A DNA stretch of 64,000 bases, from assembly GCA_947471745.1 (NCBI GenBank), contig CANJKZ010000400.1, positions 434,001 through 498,000 on the forward strand. Reading direction: 5' to 3'. Below, piece after piece: positions 9,999-19,399 of this stretch; position 1 is the first letter of the stretch, and each line of letters opens with the position of its first letter. The notes under the pieces are model-generated. The model saw nothing but the letters and a program-made list of their open reading frames with translations. It was not told the origin of the DNA and searched no databases. The position numbers and the translations under genes were made by a program. This DNA is from Closterium sp. Naga37s-1. Taxonomy: Eukaryota > Streptophyta > Zygnematophyceae > Desmidiales > Closteriaceae.

Positions 9999-11423
9999 AT
10001 GGCTCGAGCTGCGTTTTTCGCGCTCTCCCTTGCGCTGCTGCTCGTGGCGGCGCGCGCCGGCAGCCCCATCACAAGCTCGACGGCGAACGAGAAGCCCGAC
10101 CAGAGCAGCAAGAAGGACGACGGGCTCATGACCGACATCCCCGCGGCCATCGCGAAGCAGGCGGCGTCGGGCAACGCGGCGGGAGTGACATACGTGGACA
10201 CGGCGCAGGACACGTTCTTCATGGCTGATGTGAAGAAGGCCGGGTGGAACGCGCAGAAATGCCCGCCGGGTTTGAACAAGGAGCTGGCGGGCGCATGCAC
10301 GCCCAAGAATTGCTCCAAGGGCGGCATTGCGGCCAAGTGGAAGACGGCGTACCTGCAGAAGAACAAGCTCGGGTACGAGCTGTACGTGCCGGGTAACCCG
10401 CTCACGCTGCTCAAGGCCAACCCCGCGTCGTGCTGCAACACGTGCGCCGCGACGCCGGCGTGCACGTACTGGCAGTACATTCCCGATATCACGATCGACG
10501 GGAAGAAGGGCAAGGGCGCGTGCTACCTGATCCACGATCAGATCGACTTCACGTGCGGAGAGATGACCGCGCAGTACAGCACGGAGACGAAGCCCGTGCC
10601 GCTTCAGGTGCGCATCGGCGGCGAGTGCAACCCGAGCGCCAAGATTCTCAACGACCCGCATCTGGTGGGCGCGCACGGCACGCACTTCGACTTCAACGGC
10701 CGCCCCGACAAGGCCTTCTGCCTGCTGACGGACCGCGACCTGCACGTGAACATGCTGCTGCGCGGGTACTACGACGAGCGCACCGACAACGCGGCGCTGG
10801 TGGTCGACGGCAAGGCCGTGCACACGTGGATTAAGGAGCTCGGCATTGTGTGGACCGCCAAGGGCGTCGACCACAATGTTCGCATCGCGGCGCGCGGCGG
10901 CAAGCAGCAGGAGCGCGGCGACGGGTTCGTGAAGAGCATCGAGATTGACGGCGAGGCGATCCCGCGCATGCAGGTGGGCGACAGCGTGACGAGCGACGGC
11001 GGGCTGACGATCCAGTTCCGCGCGCTGGAGAAGGAGGGGCCGTTCGATGTGGATTACTACCTGCTGACGATCGACGGCCTGATTTCGCTCGACCTCCGCC
11101 TGCGCGTGGCGCACCCGAAGCTGCAGACGCCGAGCGACGCCGAGGCGCACATCAACGTGGGGATTGCGGAGCTGGAGCACACCGACGCGATCCACGGCGT
11201 GCTCGGGCAGACGTACCGCGACGACCACGCGCAGCGCGCCGCGGACTTCCAGAAGCTGATCGCGAGCCTGCACCGTCCGATCTCCGCCGACGGCGCGGAG
11301 GGACAAGGGTTCCTGGATGGCACGCCGCGGTCGTACGAGGCGAGCGATGTGCTTGCTGTGGACTGCGCTTATACCGCGTATGGGCGCGCCAGACAGGTGA
11401 TGCCCGTGCAGGAGTTCCCGTAA
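9999..11423 (+). CDS. Secreted Cys-rich protein with root-cap (VWD-like) domain
   Basis: An intronless open frame of 474 residues. It was started at 9999 because MARAAFFALSLALLLVAARAG is a clear signal peptide; an in-frame ATG at 9954 would bury it behind 15 residues. Residues about 80-200 are Cys-rich (CPPGLNKELAGACTPKNC, CCNTCAATPACTYWQY, GACYLIHDQIDFTC), a spacing like PAN/apple modules. From about residue 217, DPHLVGAHGTHFDFNGRPDK and then AFCLLTDRDLHVNM match the start of the plant root-cap/LEA-like family, and IHGVLGQTYR near the C-terminus is the hallmark motif of that family. GC content and third-position GC are very high. It is probably extracellular or cell-wall associated; the molecular function of the family is not known to me. 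The 3' end is duplicated at 14021-14183. Confidence 0.82.
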   Translation: MARAAFFALSLALLLVAARAGSPITSSTANEKPDQSSKKDDGLMTDIPAAIAKQAASGNAAGVTYVDTAQDTFFMADVKKAGWNAQKCPPGLNKELAGACTPKNCSKGGIAAKWKTAYLQKNKLGYELYVPGNPLTLLKANPASCCNTCAATPACTYWQYIPDITIDGKKGKGACYLIHDQIDFTCGEMTAQYSTETKPVPLQVRIGGECNPSAKILNDPHLVGAHGTHFDFNGRPDKAFCLLTDRDLHVNMLLRGYYDERTDNAALVVDGKAVHTWIKELGIVWTAKGVDHNVRIAARGGKQQERGDGFVKSIEIDGEAIPRMQVGDSVTSDGGLTIQFRALEKEGPFDVDYYLLTIDGLISLDLRLRVAHPKLQTPSDAEAHINVGIAELEHTDAIHGVLGQTYRDDHAQRAADFQKLIASLHRPISADGAEGQGFLDGTPRSYEASDVLAVDCAYTAYGRARQVMPVQEFP

Positions 11424-12797
11424 GCGCTGACTCGGTGTCCGCTTTTGCAGGTGTATTGTTGAGTGGGCTGGATTTGGTTTGGAAACCTACACAAGCTATA
11501 CAGTAGCGCTATATTGTAGCTAGCAGGCATATGTACACTACCAACATTCCATTTGATTAATATTTATGCAACTTACTGTCAAATTGGTCTCTGGCCAAGA
11601 TAAATGAGCCATCATGAATAAGAAAACCCTAGGCTTGCTCTCCTAATGTGAGCATTCTCTTGCTTGTTTAAAGCGACGGTGCACATTTGCCACCCAAAAC
11701 CCAGAACCCTGGCGAACTGTTACTGCGGATGGAAAGTGTCCGCACGAAATCCTGGTTTTCGCCAGCCAGCACTTTCGCGCTGGCAAGCCTGGTTAAAAAA
11801 AAAAGCTTCTGAACCCAACACTGCCAAAAGTTGCCCGTCGCTTTAAGGGGGATTCTGACAGGGGATTCTGACAGGGTATCCCTCCCTATGTACACACAAG
11901 TTTGCGCCCATGTAGCTTGCACTTCACCATTTCTCTTGGTATGTGTGCGGAGAGGTGTTAGAAGCAGGGCTGATTTTATCAGGGTAATTACCCTGATTTC
12001 AGGGTGATTTCAGGCTTTCCACTTCGTGGAGACTGAAATTTCAGAGTTATTGAATTTCCAGCCCTGATCCAATCAGAGTAATAGTTTAGCTATCCCTGAT
12101 TTTGAGTACAGTGTAACAGACTAGGATGTTAGTGGACCCTGACTTAACAGAGTATCGACTGTGTGGGCCCTGACTTATCGAGAGAAAGTTTCTCGGAAGT
12201 TTCCTTCCGATGACCCCGCCTTCGATTGATCACAGTGATCCCCCCACATGTGCGTAATCCCCCCCCCCCCTTCCCGCTTTATCGAGACGAAGTTTCTTCG
12301 AAACTTCATTCTGATACACCTACCATCGAGATCGCGTGAATCTGCAATGTCAGATATACTTTGCTGGGATTGGTCGAAATAGGCTCTGACAGCGGAAATC
12401 TGTGACTCGAACAGGTGTGACTCGCCCGTTCGATCGGTACACTCGCTCCAGAAGGAACGCCTCTGAGGGTGACTAACTACAGTCGCAGCGTGTCTGATGC
12501 ATGCCAGCTGAAGAGATCCAATTGGGCATGGTAATAAGACAGGGAAACGTTACACTCGTACACCAGATAGGTCAATCACACCCGCCCTGCACAAATCAGT
12601 CGAGTGTACAGCCGGCAGGTAACACAGCGCGCAGACTTTATGGAGAGTGGGGATAATTTCCCCGGTAACAAAGCGCGCGTTACTACTCTGATGTTCAGTT
12701 CTCGACCCTGAACAATCAGTGTTAACTACTTTACAACCCTGAGCAATCAGGGTACTGCTTTTATGGAAAATGTGCACCCATAATAGAGGGGGAAAAT
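11424..12797. other. Intergenic stretch, no gene recognised
   Basis: It follows the root-cap gene. It contains a perfect 20-bp palindrome ATCAGGGTAATTACCCTGAT at 11978-11997, several further short inverted motifs built on CAGGGT/ACCCTG (about 11965-12080 and 12700-12755), and a GAAGTTTC/GAAACTTC stem near 12290. These suggest an old DNA-transposon remnant, but no clear ends or target duplication were found. No coding sequence is supported. Confidence 0.5.
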
Positions 12798-13009
12798 TGT
12801 TAAGCAGAAAGAGTAGGGCCTAGGCTTAGTAGCCTAGGCCAAGGGGAGTCGAGGTGGTTTGTGCCAAGGAGGGGGAGACGAGAATGAATTGGCTTCACTA
12901 TAGGTTTGCAAGAACATATAGCAAAGGAACAAAGAAGGTGCACCACCAAACAAAGTTTATAATAACTACACTAACTACAGCTACAGGCAGTTACAGATAT
13001 ATTCTAACA
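12798..13009. mobile_element. Solo LTR related to element H
   Basis: The sequence begins TGTTAAGCAG and ends TTCTAACA and is flanked by AAAT on both sides (12794-12797 and 13010-13013). Internal blocks GGGCCTAGGCTTAGTAGCCT, GTCGAG, GTGCACCACCAA and the CTACAGCTACAGGCA region match the two LTRs of element H (50225-50461 and 51973-52209). No internal region remains, so it is best read as a solo LTR left by recombination. Confidence 0.8.
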
Positions 13010-13101
13010 AAATTTTTCCCCGGAATCAGGGAGGCTTAAAATGAAACGTCAGCCCTGGTTAGAAGACCTGTACTGCAATGCCATATTAATCTTTGGAAGG
13101 G

Positions 13102-13180
13102 CTACAGGTGCACAGCGTGGGGGTTACAGGTGCACAGCGTGGGGGTTACAGGTGCACAGCGTAGGGGGTTACGGGTGCAC
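13102..13180. repeat. Short tandem repeat, 22-bp unit, about 3.5 copies
   Basis: The unit TTACAGGTGCACAGCGTGGG plus GG repeats with small changes, ending in a diverged GTTACGGGTGCAC. It lies in otherwise featureless sequence between the solo LTR and the MITE. Confidence 0.9.
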
Positions 13181-13228
13181 TAACTCGCTACTTAATTTTC
13201 TAGCATGGTATTTAGAGCATATCAATCC

Positions 13229-13738
13229 TACCGTAAGCCCCCGGATAGAAGCGCCCCTGGGGGTATAAAAAAACACTGTTTTTTAGGGGGTGCGCTTATA
13301 ATCGAGGAATTTTATAAGCGCCGGCGTTTATAAAATGGCAAAAAGAATTTCTATCTGTTTTACACCAAACTGTAGATCTCGTTCTGCCAATTGTAATCGA
13401 GTCGAAAACATATAGGGTCGCGAATCTGATTCTCGCGCAACTTGGCAGGGAGTGATTCCCTGCCAACTCAAACTGACAGAATGACAGCACATGCTGACTA
13501 GACGCGCAAAAGATGATATCAGAGTGTGGGACACCGAGTTTGTAGTTCGTTTCCCTCATAATGTGAAATTTGTTTCTGTATTTCGTCAGGTTTTCAAATG
13601 AAAAAACATGCGCTTATAATAAATCATCTTTTTTTAGGGGGTGGGCTTATAATCGAGGACCGGATATAAGCGCCCTCATCCTTTTATAAGCGCCGGCGCT
13701 TATCCGATGCCTGCGCTTCTATCCGGGGGCTTACGGTA
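13229..13738. mobile_element. MITE with 26-bp terminal inverted repeats and TA target site
   Basis: The 510-bp segment begins TACCGTAAGCCCCCGGATAG and ends in its exact complement; the 26 terminal bases match perfectly (13229-13254 against 13713-13738). The outer TA on each side fits a TA target-site duplication, as in Tc1/mariner-type elements. Subterminal copies of GCGCTTATAA/TTATAAGCGCC and a pair of TTTTTAGGGGGTG(C/G)GCTTATAATCGAGGA blocks lie inside. It has no coding capacity. A truncated relative is at 21973-22110. Confidence 0.88.
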
Positions 13739-14020
13739 AGCCGAATTCCCCCCCTCATAGCGCCACCCCACTGTCCCCATCGCCCCTTGCTCGCCTCGTC
13801 GACCTCGTTGGCCTCGTCAAGCAATGCTGGCCCTATCGACCACACTGGCTCTGTCAGGGCTCTGCAGGCCCCATCGCACCCGTATGCGGCCCTGCTCTTC
13901 ACGCTCCGTCGTGGCCCCACCTGCAGTGTCGCACATCTGTAGCGACAACCGTTGTGGTGGGAGGAGGGGGAGGTGGCGACGATGGGCAGATTGTCAAAAC
14001 ATTCATATGCCAAAATAGCA

Positions 14021-14183
14021 CGGAAGGGCAAGGGTTCCTGGATGGCACTCCGCGGTGGTACGAGGCGAGCGATGAGCTTGCTGTGGACTGCGCTTACACC
14101 GCGTATGGGCGCGCCAGACAGGTGATGTCCGTGCAGGAGTTCCCGTAAAGAGCTGATTGCAGGTGTATCATATAGCGGGTTGG
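14021..14183 (+). pseudogene. Duplicated 3' end of the root-cap-domain gene
   Basis: This is about 94% identical by eye to 11297-11460. It encodes GQGFLDGTPRWYEASDELAV and then DCAYTAYGRARQVMSVQEFP, with the same TAA and the first bases of the 3' untranslated region, but with a small deletion after the stop. The rest of the gene is absent. Upstream sequence from 13739 to 14020 is unrelated and unrecognised. It is a partial segmental duplication rather than a functional gene. Confidence 0.9.
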
Positions 14184-14194
14184 ATCACTAGCAA

Positions 14195-14226
14195 CTGTCA
14201 GAATCCCAACCACTAGACCATTGGGA
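14195..14226 (-). other. tRNA-Glu-like 5' half
   Basis: On the minus strand TCCCAATGGTCTAGTGGTTG and the following GGATTC resemble the acceptor strand, D-arm and A-box of eukaryotic tRNA-Glu. No anticodon arm, T-arm or matching 3' acceptor follows, so it is a fragment and not a tRNA gene. TCTAGTGGTTG recurs on the other side of the adjacent miniature LTR element (14521-14533). Confidence 0.4.
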
Positions 14227-14236
14227 TAAAATGGCT

Positions 14237-14519
14237 TGTTAAGTAGCGGGTCAGTGCGCCCATAACCCCCCAGGACAACAAGCCTGTAACCCTTCCCTAG
14301 GATCAATCGGGGATCTCCAGTGGACCTTTGACACCCCCCCGCACTGGGATGCCCGAAGTGCACACACTGGGATTCGAACCCGAGACCTTCGCTCTGATAC
14401 CATGTCGAGAGTAAAGAGAAAAAGTTAAGTAGCGGGTCAGTGCGCCCATAACCCCCCAGGACAACGAGCCTGTAACCCTTCCCTAAGATCAATCGGGGAT
14501 CTCTAGTGGACCTCTGACA
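14237..14519 (-). mobile_element. Miniature LTR retrotransposon (TRIM-like)
   Basis: Direct repeats at 14403-14519 (117 bp, TG...CA ends) and 14237-14333 (3' end missing) flank a 69-bp interior. On the minus strand the interior starts with TGGTATCAGAGC (14391-14402), the standard initiator-Met primer site, and ends with a G-run polypurine tract just before the second LTR. No coding capacity is left. The GGGTTCGAATCCC next to the primer site extends the tRNA resemblance. Confidence 0.8.
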
Positions 14520-14606
14520 ACAACCACTAGATTTCTATCTGTGTACTATACCATCATTATTTTGATTAAATGAAACAAACATATTTCATGTATGCCGTAC
14601 ATTCCA

Positions 14607-17600
14607 TGTTGGAGGTTGCGTGGGGCGGTTTTGCCCCCAACCACAAAGCGGTGTTGTTTTTGGTGCTCACCTTCGAGTGAGCTGCAGGTTTGCGTGGGGT
14701 TGAAGTTTGACTTCGGAAGACTCCATCACTTCGGTGCCACATGGCAGCACAAGAAGAATCGAGACTGAAGGAGAATTCGATTTGGTGAAATTCGAGTTCC
14801 GAATTTCACCCCTTATGTTACTCGAACATTCGAGAGTGTAGCGACTCGAGGTTACATGTGCGACTCGACGCATTGCAGTTCATAAAAATTTGTTTGCTTT
14901 GTATTGCATGGAATATACTGAACATTTTGAATCACTTTGTATGAAGTACATTCGAACACAAATTCCAGAGAGTTTCCAATCTTTCAACATAGAGAATAGC
15001 TTTCACATTAGTAGCCATATCTCGGTCCATACTTAGGCGATCAAGGTGATCCATGGCCTGTTCGAAAGCTTAGACACTGCTCTACTGATTAGTACAAATC
15101 CCAGTTCTTGCAAAGTAGAGGAGAAGCCTCTACAACAGTGGTATCAGAGCTGGTCGGAGGAGTCTACGCACGCAACAAGAAGCTAGCATGCCGACGTCAA
15201 GCGAGGCCTCCCGCACTTCCTTGGATGGTGTCGTTGTAAATTCCGGCGAACCCTGGGCAACCGCGACGATGTTCGACACGTCGGCGGTACCGATTTTCAC
15301 GGGACAAAACTACTCCGCGTGGAAGTTGAAGTTCCAAGTGCTCATGATGGAGTGGGGACTTTGGGGTTTCTTTGATGGAACGGAGAAAAATTCGGACAAC
15401 GAGAGCGACATCGCGGCATGGAAGAAGAAGGACCAAAAGTCGTTCGCTACGTTGATTTCGCGCATCGGCATCAATCTCGTGAGCTCGGTGCGCATGTGCA
15501 TCAAGCTCGAAGCGTCGGCGCATGAAGCGTGGAAACGGCTCGAGACGATGCACGTGAACAAGACTCTCCACGGCAAGATCCTAGCCCGGAATGCGTTCTA
15601 CATGGTAAAGATGAGCGCGGGCGAATCGATGCACGGGTATGCGACTCGTGTGGAGGAACTCGGGGAAACGTTCATAGACCTCGGTGGAACGGTCACGAAG
15701 GAGGATTGGATTTTGACCTTGCTATGCGGCCTTCCAGAAGAGTGGTCGACGGTGATTACGACACTTGATAGCGTGCAAGACACTTGGACGAAGGAAATGG
15801 TGGCCGGTCGGCTTCTCCATGAAGAATCGCGTCGCCGACAATTCGCTAATGAGAGCGAGGGTGCCGCCATGTTCTCCGGAGGGAGTTCCGGAAAGAAGTC
15901 CGAGTGGAGCAAAAGTGCGACGAAGAAGTCGTCCGGTGGAAGCGATCGCGGCAAGGGAAACACATCGAATGGCTCGACCAAGTGCCACTATTGTGGCAAG
16001 GCGGGACATTTTTTGCGTGAGTGTCGGAAGCGCCCGAGCGATTGGACTCCATCGAAGGCGCGGAACCACGAGGGCAACGCGCACACGGCATCCGGCGATG
16101 CGGATGATTCAAGGGAGTCGATCGTATTATTGGCCGGTGACGGGACCAACACACCAAGCGACGCATGGTTCCTCGACACCGGCGCAACACAACAGATGAC
16201 GCACTCGGCATCGTTCCTCACCAACGTTGGTACACCGAGAGACGTAACGCGCGTCGTCTTCGGAAACGATAAGTCGCTACCGGTGGTCGGAGTTGGAAGT
16301 ACGCGCCTCATCGTCGATGGCGGGCCGGTGGACATCACGAACGTGCTTTACGTCCCGGGGTTGAAGGTGAATCTCCTCTCCGTCACTCAACTTGCGAAGA
16401 AGGGTGTGAAGGTCACTATCGACGATGCGAAGATGAACCTCTTTTGGAAGGGGAAGCAATTCGCACAAGGCGTTCTCAACGGAGAACTCTACCAACTCAA
16501 GACGCACACGAAAGCGGCTTCATCCAACGTGGCGCAAGGCTCTAAGGCGACTCTCAAGGCGTGGCATAATCGGCTTGCGCACGCCAACTACGAGTCGGTC
16601 AAGGAGTTGGCCAACAAAGGACTTGCGAAGGGATTTGACGTGATTGCCGGCGACGACGAGAAGGGCGTATGTGTGGCGTGTGTCGAAGGAAAAATGGCTC
16701 GCAAGCCATTTGGTAGCCGTACCTCACCCCTCGCTAAGGACCCGCTTGCGCTTGTTCACATGGACGTCTGTGGACCTATGCGGCATGCATCAAAGGGAGG
16801 AGCGCGGTTCCTCTTGGTGATGCTCGACGACGCAACGCGGATGTGTTGGACCCGGCTCTTGAAGGCTAAGGGAGATGTGACCAAGGCGATTCAAGAGTGG
16901 GCGCTTGAAGTTTGCGACGATGACAAGAAGCGGATCAAGGCTATTCGCACCGACGGTGGCGGCGAATTCGTGAACGGGGAGCTTGAGAAATGGATGAAGA
17001 GCAAGGGCACTAAGCGCGACGTCACAACACCCTACACACCCCAACAAAATGGAGCGGCGGAGCGGCTTAATCGCACGTTGGTGGAAGCCGTTCGTTCAAT
17101 TCTTCAACACTCCAAGCTTGGGAGCGAGTGGTGGGGTGAGGCGAGTTCGTTGGCGGTGTGGATTTGCAACCGTTTGCCGACGAAGGTGCTCCTGGGAACG
17201 ACTCCGTTCGAAGCATGGACCGGAACGAAGCTGAACCTATCCCGCCTACGCACCTTTGGGTGCCTTTGCTACTACCATGTACCGGATCCCCTTCGCCACA
17301 AGTTGCAACCGAAAGTTCGTGCGGCAATCTACTTGGGAATTGCGGCGAACGAGCGCGCGTGGCGAGTGTGGGACTTGGGTGAAAGGCGCGTCGTCACGTC
17401 TTGGGACGTGGTCTTCGACGAAGACAAGTTCCCGACCAAGGAACAACCAACGCCGCAACTCACCGTCATTCTTCCCGCACGAGAGGAGGATGAAGCGACG
17501 GAGGTTCCATCACAAGTGGAAAAGGAAGCCAAAAATGGAGGGGGAGAGAACGAAGAGAGCGATGACGACGTGGTGGAAGTGCCATCAACCGCGGCGGCAA

Positions 17601-19399
17601 CTTCCTCAACACCTTCCTCCCTCCCATTGGCGTTGACCCACGAGCAACGTACACGTCGCCCCAACACGAAGTACACCGACTACGCTACGGTAGCCGTTGG
17701 GGAGTTGGACGAGGAGCGTGCGGCATATTGCTTCGCAACCTTGGGTGATGACCCTCGCACCCATACTGAGGCTTTGGCTTCTCCAGATGCGCCACTATGG
17801 AAGCAAGCGATGGAGAAGGAACTAGCCTCGATCAAAGAGAACGACGTGTTCGAGCTCGTCGACCCACCGAAGGGTGCCTACTTGGTGGGGTGCAAATGGA
17901 TGCTTAAGAAGAAGTTGGGAGCCGATGGGAGTGTCGAACGTTACAAGGCGAGGCTTGTAGCTCAAGGATACACTCAACGGGAGGGGGAGCACTATAGTGA
18001 GACCTTCGCTCCCGTCGCTAAGGCTACTACTCTTCGGATGTTGCTCGCGCTAACGGCATCTCTCAACCTCGAAGTGGAGCAATTGGACGTTTGCACCGCC
18101 TTCCTCTACGGGCTTCTCATGGAAGAGGTCTACATGCGGCAACCCCCGGGGTACGATGATGGTAGCGGAAGGGTATGGAAGCTCAAGCGTACCCTCTACG
18201 GCTTGAAGCAAAGTCCACGCGGATGGTACAAGCGCATCGACGACTTTCTTCTTCAACACGGCTTCGCTCGTAGCGAGTGCGATAGCGCTTTGTACGTGTT
18301 GAAGGAGGGGGAGAAGCAATTGGTGCTTTTACTCTACGTCGATGACCTACTCCTCTTCTCCGACTCCAAAGACCTCATTCGGGAGGTCAAGCAACGGCTA
18401 GGGGCGGAGTTTGCGATGAGGGACTTGGGGCCGGTCACGTACTACCTTGGGATGCACGTCGACCGTGACCGAGCCAACGGGACCATCCACCTCCACCAAG
18501 AGAAGTATGTGAATGGGGTAGTGGAGAGCTTTGGCATGGGCAATAGCAAACCGGTGGGAACACCACTAGCTACGGGATTTTCTTGCATCACGGGAGAAGA
18601 AGAATTCACCCTCGACGAAGCCGAACGGAAGCGATTTCATTCGCTAGTGGGCTCGCTCATGTATACCGCCGTTTCTACTCGTCCCGACCTCGCATACGCC
18701 GCCGGGGTGCTTGGACGAGTCGTGAGCAACCCTCATACCGAGCATGTGCGCGCGGGAAGACGCGTTCTACGCTATCTCCAAGGCACACCTAACTTGGGGC
18801 TCGTGTATGTAGCCGGCCCAATCGAGCTCAAAGACTATGCCGACTCAGACTACGCGGGAGATCCGAGCACGCGTAAGAGTACCTCCGGGTATGTCTTCAC
18901 CTTGCTTGGGGCAGCTGTGAGTTGGCAAAGCAAGAAGCAACCAACCGTGGCTCTAAGCTCAACGGAAACGGAGTATATGGCACTCACACAAGGTGTCATG
19001 GAGGCAATATGGCTACGGCGTCTTCTAGCGGAGCTTGGGCATCCTCAACCGAACCCAACTCCTCTCTTTTGTGACAACCAAGCTGCCATGAGCCTCGCTC
19101 ACAATGTTGTCCTTCACGGACGAACGAAGCATATTGAGGTGAAGCATCACTTCATTCGTGAGGCGGTTGAGAAGGGTGAGGTCAAACTCAGTTATGTGAG
19201 CACCAAAGCTCAACCGGCGGATTTCCTCACCAAACCACTCCCTAAGGAATCGTTATGTGCATGCTGTGAGCGTGTTGGCTTGAGCACCTAGTGGCTTTGG
19301 TGCAAGGGGGAGTGTTGGAGGTTGCATGGGGCGGTTTTGCCCCTAACCACCAAGCGGTGCTGTTTTTGGTGCTCACCAAGCTGCAGGTTTGCGTGGATT
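14607..19399 (+). mobile_element. Element A, Ty1/copia retrotransposon with truncated 3' LTR
   Basis: The 5' LTR is 14607-15137 (TGTTGG...CAACA, 531 bp). The primer-binding site TGGTATCAGAGC is at 15139-15150, Gag-Pol at 15188-19291, and the polypurine tract GCAAGGGGGAG at about 19302-19312. The 3' LTR starts at 19313 but stops at 19399, where it joins element M. Over the shared 85 bp the two LTRs differ at about four bases and one indel. Between 14520 and 14606 nothing else is seen. It is unrelated in LTR and leader to the other copia elements here. Confidence 0.93.
15188..19291 (+). CDS. Copia Gag-Pol polyprotein, 1367 residues, uninterrupted
   Basis: Domains in order are: Gag (about 1-250); zinc knuckle C266-X2-C-X4-H-X4-C (CHYCGKAGHFLREC); aspartic protease with DTG at 330; gag-pre-integrase WHNRLAH near 460; integrase with D526, D589 and E625 (exact D-D(35)-E spacing); reverse transcriptase with YVDD at 1050-1053; and RNase H with D1216 (DYADSDYAG), ending at the LTKPL motif. 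All catalytic residues are present and no stop or frameshift interrupts the frame. Gag and Pol are a single frame, as usual for copia. The ATG at 15188 follows the primer site by 37 bp. It is the only element in the window that could still encode all its proteins, although its 3' LTR is damaged. Confidence 0.95.
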   Translation: MPTSSEASRTSLDGVVVNSGEPWATATMFDTSAVPIFTGQNYSAWKLKFQVLMMEWGLWGFFDGTEKNSDNESDIAAWKKKDQKSFATLISRIGINLVSSVRMCIKLEASAHEAWKRLETMHVNKTLHGKILARNAFYMVKMSAGESMHGYATRVEELGETFIDLGGTVTKEDWILTLLCGLPEEWSTVITTLDSVQDTWTKEMVAGRLLHEESRRRQFANESEGAAMFSGGSSGKKSEWSKSATKKSSGGSDRGKGNTSNGSTKCHYCGKAGHFLRECRKRPSDWTPSKARNHEGNAHTASGDADDSRESIVLLAGDGTNTPSDAWFLDTGATQQMTHSASFLTNVGTPRDVTRVVFGNDKSLPVVGVGSTRLIVDGGPVDITNVLYVPGLKVNLLSVTQLAKKGVKVTIDDAKMNLFWKGKQFAQGVLNGELYQLKTHTKAASSNVAQGSKATLKAWHNRLAHANYESVKELANKGLAKGFDVIAGDDEKGVCVACVEGKMARKPFGSRTSPLAKDPLALVHMDVCGPMRHASKGGARFLLVMLDDATRMCWTRLLKAKGDVTKAIQEWALEVCDDDKKRIKAIRTDGGGEFVNGELEKWMKSKGTKRDVTTPYTPQQNGAAERLNRTLVEAVRSILQHSKLGSEWWGEASSLAVWICNRLPTKVLLGTTPFEAWTGTKLNLSRLRTFGCLCYYHVPDPLRHKLQPKVRAAIYLGIAANERAWRVWDLGERRVVTSWDVVFDEDKFPTKEQPTPQLTVILPAREEDEATEVPSQVEKEAKNGGGENEESDDDVVEVPSTAAATSSTPSSLPLALTHEQRTRRPNTKYTDYATVAVGELDEERAAYCFATLGDDPRTHTEALASPDAPLWKQAMEKELASIKENDVFELVDPPKGAYLVGCKWMLKKKLGADGSVERYKARLVAQGYTQREGEHYSETFAPVAKATTLRMLLALTASLNLEVEQLDVCTAFLYGLLMEEVYMRQPPGYDDGSGRVWKLKRTLYGLKQSPRGWYKRIDDFLLQHGFARSECDSALYVLKEGEKQLVLLLYVDDLLLFSDSKDLIREVKQRLGAEFAMRDLGPVTYYLGMHVDRDRANGTIHLHQEKYVNGVVESFGMGNSKPVGTPLATGFSCITGEEEFTLDEAERKRFHSLVGSLMYTAVSTRPDLAYAAGVLGRVVSNPHTEHVRAGRRVLRYLQGTPNLGLVYVAGPIELKDYADSDYAGDPSTRKSTSGYVFTLLGAAVSWQSKKQPTVALSSTETEYMALTQGVMEAIWLRRLLAELGHPQPNPTPLFCDNQAAMSLAHNVVLHGRTKHIEVKHHFIREAVEKGEVKLSYVSTKAQPADFLTKPLPKESLCACCERVGLST

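Noticed and set aside
9984-11306. 440-codon minus-strand open frame opposite the root-cap gene
   Set aside because: A shadow frame caused by the very GC-rich codon use of the sense gene. It is Arg/Val/Leu-rich and has no family resemblance.
14195-14226. Functional tRNA-Glu gene
   Set aside because: Only the 5' half is present; there is no anticodon or T-arm and no complementary acceptor end.
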